This document shows, one piece after another, positions 58,994 through 64,000 of a stretch of DNA of 64,000 bases (its first letter is position 1; every line of letters begins with the position of its first letter). The stretch is taken from positions 2,728,001 to 2,792,000 of the forward strand of contig CBDIDG010000006.1 in assembly GCA_965277615.1 (NCBI GenBank). The letters are read 5' to 3'. The notes below the pieces were generated by a model. It ran no database searches and had not been told where the DNA came from. It worked only from the letters and a program-made list of their open reading frames with translations. A program made the position numbers and the translations under genes. This DNA comes from Bog-532 sp965277615. Its GTDB lineage: Bacteria > Actinomycetota > Actinomycetes > Streptosporangiales > Streptosporangiaceae.

Positions 58994-59588
58994 ATGGACC
59001 ACACCGCCTGGGACGAGCGCTACGCGGGGCCCGAGCTGGTCTGGGGGGCCGGCCCGAACTGCTTCGTGGCCCAGGAACTGGCCACCCTGCCGCCCGGGCG
59101 GGCCATCGATCTCGGGACCGGTGAGGGCCGCAACGCGATCTGGCTGGCCGAGCGCGGCTTCACGGTCACCGCGGTCGACTTCTCCCGGGTGGGGCTGGCC
59201 CGGGCGGCCGGGCTGGCCGCCGGCCGCGGGGTCAGCGTGGACTGGGTGCACGCCGACCTGCTGGACTACCGGCCCACGGCGGGCGGGTACGACCTGGTGC
59301 TGGTGGCGTACATCCAGTTGCCCGCCGATCGGCTGACGGCGCTGGCCCGGACGGCGGCGTCGGCGCTGGCGCCGGGCGGGACGCTGCTGGCGGTGGGGCA
59401 CGACCGGGACAACCTCACCCGCGGTCACGGCGGCCCGAAGGACGCCAGCGTGCTGTGGACCGCGGCCACGGTGACGGCCGGGCTGGACGGGCTGACCGTG
59501 CAGCAAGCAGGGCCGGTGGCCCGCACGGTAGGGGGAACGGACGGCTATCGACACCCTGGTTCGCGCGATCCGGCCGGCCCCTGCGTAG
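58994..59588 (+). pseudogene. SAM-dependent methyltransferase with apparent +1 frameshift near its end
   Basis: Class I methyltransferase: WDERYAGPELVWGAGPN, motif I IDLGTGEGRNAIWLAERG, motif II TAVDFS, then HADLLDYRPTAGGYDLVLVAY. It resembles TehB-like or UbiE-like small methyltransferases. After residue about 179, the main frame becomes Ser/Pro-rich run-on to 59710. Shifting one base within the G5 run at 59531-59535 restores ERTAIDTLVRAIRPAPA and a TAG at 59586-59588, the typical family ending, and removes overlap with the next gene. A one-base insertion or sequencing error is likely. Confidence 0.75.
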
Positions 59589-59598
59589 CCTCGTCGGC

Positions 59599-60168
59599 AT
59601 GCTCATTCAGGTCATCTCCAGCACCACCCGGGAGGGCCGGTTCAGCGAGCGGGTCGCGACCTGGGTCACCGAACAGCTCGCCATCCGCGACGACTTCGAC
59701 GTGGAGCTGATCGACCTGCGGGAGTACCCGCTGCCGTTCTTCGACGGGGCGGCGCCGGCCCGTTCCCCACGCGAGTACGGCCACCCGGAACTGGAGCAGC
59801 TGGGCCGTCGGCTGGACCGGGCCGACGGGTTCATCGTGCTCACCGCCGAGTACAACCACGGCTACCCCGCGGTGCTCAAGAACGCGATGGACTGGACGTT
59901 CGTGGAGTGGCGGCGCAAGCCGATGTCGTTCGTGGGCTGGGGTCAGGTCGGCGGGGCCCGGGCCATCGAGCAGCTGCGGCAGGTCGCGGTGGAGTTCGAG
60001 ATGGCGCCGCTGCGGCACGCCGTGCACATCCTGCCGGACGTCATGATCGCGGCCCGGCAGGCCGAGGACCCGGGCGACGTCACGATGTTCGCGCCCCTGG
60101 AGGCGCGGCTGAAGCTGCTGGCCGACGACCTGTCGTGGTGGGCTCATGTGCTGGCCGCGGCACGCTGA
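59599..60168 (+). CDS. NADPH-dependent FMN reductase
   Basis: 189 residues, flavodoxin-like fold. It starts MLIQVISSTTREGRFSERVA (phosphate-binding loop SSTTREGRFS) and has VLTAEYNHGYPAVLKNAMDW, the usual FMN ring contact, then SFVGWGQVGG. It reduces flavins, quinones or azo compounds with NADPH. It starts 10 bp after the corrected methyltransferase stop. Specific role unknown. Confidence 0.88.
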   Translation: MLIQVISSTTREGRFSERVATWVTEQLAIRDDFDVELIDLREYPLPFFDGAAPARSPREYGHPELEQLGRRLDRADGFIVLTAEYNHGYPAVLKNAMDWTFVEWRRKPMSFVGWGQVGGARAIEQLRQVAVEFEMAPLRHAVHILPDVMIAARQAEDPGDVTMFAPLEARLKLLADDLSWWAHVLAAAR

Positions 60169-60311
60169 CCCCGCGCCATTGACACCGCGGCCGGCGATCG
60201 GGAACAGTGGCATCCACCAAGATGACCGGATGACGGACGATTGTCCGCATCCGAGGGAAGCGGCCTGGTTACGGCCGCGACGTCTGAGCGGGTCCCGCGA
60301 AGGAGCGAGCC

Positions 60312-61757
60312 ATGACTGAGTTCGAAGCCGGGCGGCCGGTGGTCCTGCGCGGCGGGACCGTGCTTCCCATGGACGCGGGCCGTTCGGTCCTCCTCGACAC
60401 GGACGTGCTGGTCACCGGGGACACGATCGCGGCGGTCGGGCCGCGGCTGAGCGTGCCGGACGGCACCGCGGAGATCGACGCTTCGGGCGGGATCGTGATG
60501 CCGGGCATGATCGACACCCACCGGCACATGTGGCAGACCGCGATGCGCGGCTACGGCGCCGACTGGACGCTGACCCAGTACTTCGTCTTCTACTACCTGG
60601 AGAACGGCAAGCACTTCCGGCCCGAGGACGTAGCAGCCGGCAACCGGCTGGCCGCGCTGGAGGCGATCGACGCGGGCGTCACCACCTGCGTGGACTGGTC
60701 GCACGGGCTGCAGACCGTGGCCCACGCAGAAGCCGCGGTGGACGCGCTGAGGTCGGTGCCGGGCCGGTTCGTGCTGGCCTACGGCAACATCCAGCAGGGC
60801 CCGTGGGAGTGGGCCACGTCGCCGGAGTTCCGCGCGTTCGCCCAGGCCCGGCAGGACGAGCGCGACGACATGCTCGGGTTCCAGATCGCGTTCGACGTCA
60901 CCGGCGACCCGGCGTTCCCGGAGAAGGCCGCGTACGAGGTCGCCCGCGAGCTGGGCATCCCGGTCACCACCCACGCCGGGGTGTGGGGCGCCACCAACGA
61001 CGACGGCATCCGGCTGGCCCACGAGGCCGGATTCCTGAACGAGTCGAGCATCTTCGTGCACGCGGCCACGCTGAGCGCGGACTCCTACCAGCGCATCGCC
61101 GCCTCGGGCGGGTCGGTGTCGGTCTCCACCGAGAGCGAGCAGAGCGCCGGCCAGGGCTACCCGCCCACCTGGACGCTGCGCGCGCACGACATCCCGGTGT
61201 CGCTGTCCATGGACACCAGCGTCTGGTGGAGTGGCGACCTGTTCTCGGCCATGCGGACCACGCTGGGCGCCGACCGGTCGCGCGAGCACCTGGAGGCGCA
61301 CGCCAAGGGCGAGACGGTCACCAACAGCAGCCTGCGGGCCGACCAGGTGGTCGAATGGGCCACCAGGGGCGGGGCGAAGGCGCTGGGCCGGGAGTCGACG
61401 CTGGGCAGCCTCGAGGTGGGCAAGAAGGCCGACGTGGTGCTGCTGAAGAACGACTTCTCGCCGGTGTCGTTCCCGATCCTGTACCCGTACGGGCATGTGG
61501 CGTTCCAGGCCCAGCGGGGCGACGTGCACACGGTCCTCGTCGACGGCCGGGTGGTCAAGTCCGAGGGCCGGCTGACCGGGGTGGACCTGAGCGCGGTCCG
61601 GCGCGAAGTCGACGCGACCGTGGACTACCTGCGCTCGGTGATCGGCGAGGAGGCCTGGGCCCAGGGCATGCACCCGGAAATCCCGGAGACCAAGGTCATG
61701 GACAACCCGTACACCTACACCGACTACCGGAGCGGGAGCACGCACGGGCAGGGGTAG
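60312..61757 (+). CDS. Amidohydrolase (TRZ/ATZ, cytosine-deaminase-like)
   Basis: 481 residues. Metal site motifs: GMIDTHRHMWQTAMRG (HxH), HAGVWG, IFVHAATLS and SMDTSVWWSGD. A C-terminal beta-sandwich part with LGSLEVGKKADVVLLK is typical of the family. It should hydrolyse an amino- or amide-substituted ring or a similar compound. A GAAGGAGCGAGCC site precedes the ATG at 60312. It is convergent with the lyase-like gene and lies outside the att-bounded island. Confidence 0.86.
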   Translation: MTEFEAGRPVVLRGGTVLPMDAGRSVLLDTDVLVTGDTIAAVGPRLSVPDGTAEIDASGGIVMPGMIDTHRHMWQTAMRGYGADWTLTQYFVFYYLENGKHFRPEDVAAGNRLAALEAIDAGVTTCVDWSHGLQTVAHAEAAVDALRSVPGRFVLAYGNIQQGPWEWATSPEFRAFAQARQDERDDMLGFQIAFDVTGDPAFPEKAAYEVARELGIPVTTHAGVWGATNDDGIRLAHEAGFLNESSIFVHAATLSADSYQRIAASGGSVSVSTESEQSAGQGYPPTWTLRAHDIPVSLSMDTSVWWSGDLFSAMRTTLGADRSREHLEAHAKGETVTNSSLRADQVVEWATRGGAKALGRESTLGSLEVGKKADVVLLKNDFSPVSFPILYPYGHVAFQAQRGDVHTVLVDGRVVKSEGRLTGVDLSAVRREVDATVDYLRSVIGEEAWAQGMHPEIPETKVMDNPYTYTDYRSGSTHGQG

Positions 61758-61762
61758 CGCGG

Positions 61763-62566
61763 CTAGCCCTCCGGGGGGACATAGGCGGCGTTACGGTCGA
61801 CGATCTCGTAGATGTCGCCGGCGATCGGGCGGCGGATCTCCTCGGCGATGTGGCCGAGCAGGCCGGCGCAGCGGGCCAGCAGCACCACGCCGCGCAGCAC
61901 TTCCAGCGGCAGGCCGAGGTCGGCCAGGGCCGCGCCGCTGACGCCGGCGCCGTTCAGCGGCAACTGCCGGCCGAGAATCTTCGGGTGTACCCGGCCGACC
62001 GCCTCGAACAAGGCCAGGTGCGGGCCGTACAGGCCCTCTTCGCGGGCGATGCCGATGAGGCGCGGGGTGCGCGGGTCGCCTTCCTTGTGCACCGGGTGAC
62101 CCAGGCCTGGTACGAATCGTCCGGCCGCCTTCTGCTCGGCGACCGCCTGCTTGGCCAGCGCGTCCCAGCCCGCCTCGTCGTCGGGGCCGGGCAGCGGGGC
62201 CGGGGCGGCGGCCAGCACGCCGGCCAGGAACCGGCCGGTGTCCTCGGTGACCCCCAGGTAGCGGGAACCGCCGCCGAGCAGGCCCGCGGCCAGCGCGCCC
62301 TGGATGGCGTCCGGAGCGCTGTGGTAGGTGAGCCGGGCCGCGATCGCGGTGGGCGTGAACCCGTGGTCGGTCAGCCCGATCAGCACCGCCTCGAACAGCC
62401 GGCTCTGCGGCGGGGTGGGCCGCTCCAGCGTGACCAGCCAGTAGGCCAGCTCACCGAAGCTGACCTGCCCCATCAGGTCGCCGGCCACGTCCTGGCCGAG
62501 CAGCATCATCGTCGACCCTTCTGACGTCCCGAGCGAGGTCGGGAAGGAGGGGACGTCACTGCTCAT
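61763..62566 (-). CDS. Citryl-CoA lyase / citrate-synthase-like protein
   Basis: 267 residues, short citrate-synthase fold. Catalytic regions GLTDHGFTPTAIAARLTY, VPGLGHPVHKEGDPRTPRL and the LLARCAGLLGHIAEEIRRP segment are present, as in the lyase half of ATP-citrate lyase and citryl-CoA lyases. It cleaves or forms a citryl-CoA-like bond. ATGA overlap with the CaiB-family gene upstream suggests that the transferase supplies its CoA ester. Substrate may be a citrate analogue. Confidence 0.85.
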   Translation of the reverse strand: MSSDVPSFPTSLGTSEGSTMMLLGQDVAGDLMGQVSFGELAYWLVTLERPTPPQSRLFEAVLIGLTDHGFTPTAIAARLTYHSAPDAIQGALAAGLLGGGSRYLGVTEDTGRFLAGVLAAAPAPLPGPDDEAGWDALAKQAVAEQKAAGRFVPGLGHPVHKEGDPRTPRLIGIAREEGLYGPHLALFEAVGRVHPKILGRQLPLNGAGVSGAALADLGLPLEVLRGVVLLARCAGLLGHIAEEIRRPIAGDIYEIVDRNAAYVPPEG

Positions 62567-63765
62567 TCAGCATCTCCATTTTTAATGGGGTGGCCGAGCC
62601 AGCTGCGTATCTCGTCGCCGTCGGCGTTCAGGGCGGGGGGCGGGAGCTCGTGCCGGGCCGGGGTGGCGGAGAACCGGATCGGGTTCCGCACGGTGGGGAT
62701 GTCGCCGGCCAGGGCGACCGGCTCGAGGCCGAGGCTCTCGGCCAGCTCGACGCCGCCCTTGACGTCGTTGATCGGCCCGCAGGCGATGCCGGCCTCGGAC
62801 AGCAGGCCGAACCATTCCTGCGCGGACCGGGCCGCCAGCCGTTCCAGCAGCAGCGGCCGCAGCTCCTCCCGGTTGACGTTGCGCAGCCCGACCGAGCTGA
62901 ACCGCTCGTCGTCGGCCAGCTCGGGCACGCCCAGTACCTCGGCCACCCGGCGGAACTGGCGGTCGTTACCGGCCGCGATGATCAGGTCGCCGTCCCCGGT
63001 GGCCAGCGGCTCGTACGGGAACAGGCTGAGGTGGGCGTTGCCCATCCGGTGCGGGATGACCCCGCCCGCCACGTAGGCCGACGTCTGGTTGACCATGGCC
63101 GACAGCGCGCTGGAGAGCAGGTTGGTCTCGATGTGCTGGCCCTGCCCGGTCTGGTCGCGGTGGTGCAGCGCGGCCAGGATGCCGAGGGCCGAGTGCAGCC
63201 CGGTGAACACGTCGAACACCGAGATGCCGGACCGGAACGGCGGGGTGTCCGGCCCGCCGGTCAGGCTCATCAGCCCGGACACGCCCTGGGCCAGGATGTC
63301 GTAACCGGGCAGCGCCGCGCCCTTGCCCGCCCCGAACCCGCTGATCGAGCAGTAGATGACGGCGGGGTTGCGGGCGGCGACGCTGTCGTAGTCCAGGCCG
63401 AAACGCGTCAGCCCGCCGGGCTTGAAGTTCTGGATGAAGATGTCCGCCCGGTCGGCCAGCTCGCGGGCTACCGCGTTGTCGCCCTCGTCGGCCAGGTCCA
63501 GGGCGATCGACCGCTTGTTGCGGTTGACCCCGAGGAAGTACGTGCCGACGTCGCCGCGCAGGGGTGGCACCCACTCCCGGGTGTCGTCGCCGGACGGGCT
63601 CTCGACCTTGATAACGTCAGCGCCGAGGTCGGCCAGCATCATCGTCGCGTACGGCCCGGCCAGCACCCGGGAGAAGTCGGCGACCAGGAGGCCGGACAGT
63701 GGTCCAGGTGGGGGTCCGGATTGGGTCCCGGATGGGGGTCCGGCTTGGTCTTCGTTAGATGCCAC
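62563..63765 (-). CDS. CaiB/BaiF-family CoA-transferase (chromosomal)
   Basis: 400 residues. LVADFSRVLAGPYATMMLADLGADVIKVE at the N-terminus, catalytic Asp in SVFDVFTGLHSALGILAAL, and HIETNLLSSALSAMV. The N-terminus has a Pro/Gly-rich tail of 20 residues. It transfers CoA between carboxylates and heads a two-gene operon with the lyase. It is separate from and not closely similar to the three CaiB-family proteins in the island. Confidence 0.87.
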   Translation of the reverse strand: MASNEDQAGPPSGTQSGPPPGPLSGLLVADFSRVLAGPYATMMLADLGADVIKVESPSGDDTREWVPPLRGDVGTYFLGVNRNKRSIALDLADEGDNAVARELADRADIFIQNFKPGGLTRFGLDYDSVAARNPAVIYCSISGFGAGKGAALPGYDILAQGVSGLMSLTGGPDTPPFRSGISVFDVFTGLHSALGILAALHHRDQTGQGQHIETNLLSSALSAMVNQTSAYVAGGVIPHRMGNAHLSLFPYEPLATGDGDLIIAAGNDRQFRRVAEVLGVPELADDERFSSVGLRNVNREELRPLLLERLAARSAQEWFGLLSEAGIACGPINDVKGGVELAESLGLEPVALAGDIPTVRNPIRFSATPARHELPPPALNADGDEIRSWLGHPIKNGDAE

Positions 63766-63786
63766 CAGCGCCTCTGCTCCTGACCG

Positions 63787-64000
63787 CTATACGGACACTT
63801 GTCCGCCAATCTGCCTGGCTGGTCTCGATGATGTCAAGTCGGGGACCTCGGTGTGCGGGCGGGCCTGCCACAGGGCCCAGTCGGCGGAGACCTCGCTGGC
63901 CGCCCGGATCAGCCGCGGCAGGTAATCGTCGATCAGCGTGGCCCGGCTGGTCTCGGCCGCGTGCACGGTCACGTTCATGGCCGCCCGCACCTCGCCGCCG
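63787..64000 (-). CDS. IclR-family regulator, C-terminal part (gene continues beyond window)
   Basis: The frame enters from beyond position 64000 and ends at 63787. The visible part (GGEVRAAMNVTVHAAETSRA, then LIDDYLPRLIRAASEVSADWAL) is the end of the IclR effector domain, where the typical form is NVS-x-HA...L-x(3)-LPxLxxAAxEI. A 20-residue tail follows. The start lies outside the window. It probably controls the adjacent CaiB/citryl-CoA-lyase operon 21 bp downstream. Confidence 0.75.
   Translation of the reverse strand, partial: GGEVRAAMNVTVHAAETSRATLIDDYLPRLIRAASEVSADWALWQARPHTEVPDLTSSRPARQIGGQVSV

Noticed and set aside
60530..62524. 664-codon plus-strand frame across the amidohydrolase and lyase genes
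   Set aside because: Arg/Gly/Ala-rich out-of-frame translation crossing two real genes on opposite strands.

Overview
The window is high-GC DNA with strong third-position G/C bias, pervasive GTG/ATGA start-stop overlaps and a DUF2637 (Spd-type) transfer-region gene, all typical of an actinomycete of the Streptomyces/Frankia/Streptosporangiales kind. I cannot narrow it further from the sequence alone.

Layout. A 46-bp perfect direct repeat, made mostly of the 3' end of tRNA-Ala(GGC), lies at 531-576 and again at 56669-56714, where it is part of the intact tRNA gene (56671-56742, minus). The ~56 kb between them therefore looks like an integrated mobile island. Its left part (0.7-13.1 kb) holds remnants of an actinomycete integrative conjugative element (DUF2637 gene, duplicated fragment at 12.9 kb), an IS1380-family element (1833-3490), a lower-GC group of membrane and hypothetical genes including a PycTM-like protein (3.4-6.0 kb), small Cys-rich and winged-helix-like ORFs, an IS630-family element with a second 610-bp IS630-ended segment in tandem (7189-8939), and a large NACHT-LRR NTPase resembling bacterial NLR defence proteins (9.1-12.5 kb). 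No integrase was found between the repeats.

From 13.1 to 56.1 kb the island is one contiguous acyl-CoA catabolic cluster. It has an ABC importer (substrate-binding lipoprotein, LivH, and a LivM-LivG-LivF fusion), three AMP-forming CoA ligases, two fused ADP-forming acyl-CoA synthetases, three CaiB-family proteins (a probable heteromeric transferase pair and an alpha-methylacyl-CoA racemase), a fused and a split alpha/beta-type acyl-CoA dehydrogenase plus a conventional one, FAS1-like/MaoC hydratases, two SCP-x-thiolase/DUF35 pairs, a CitE-type lyase, flavin enzymes (LLM oxidoreductase, flavin reductase, nitroreductase, nitronate-monooxygenase-like protein, HAPMO-like Baeyer-Villiger monooxygenase) and a B12-dependent acyl-CoA mutase operon with its MeaB chaperone. 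The repertoire parallels aldolytic side-chain beta-oxidation of alpha-methyl-branched acids such as steroid side chains. The real substrate is unknown.

Two local regulators match two repeated palindromes. A 14-bp GGATCC-N2-GGATCC site occurs five times, each in front of a catabolic or transport operon, and probably belongs to the FCD-type GntR protein. A 23-bp TTGAC-N4-GASTC-N4-GTCAA site occurs four times, in front of the TetR gene, the citE operon and (twice) the divergent BVMO/mutase promoter, and probably belongs to the TetR protein. The mutase keeps the methylmalonyl-CoA mutase Tyr/Arg pair but replaces the usually invariant Gln197 and His244 by Thr and Asp, so it may define a new substrate class.

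Right of the tRNA (56.8-64 kb) lies ordinary chromosome-like DNA: a PASTA-less Ser/Thr kinase with four membrane segments, a methyltransferase with an apparent one-base frameshift, an NADPH-FMN reductase, an amidohydrolase, and a CaiB/citryl-CoA-lyase-like operon beside the 3' end of an IclR regulator gene.
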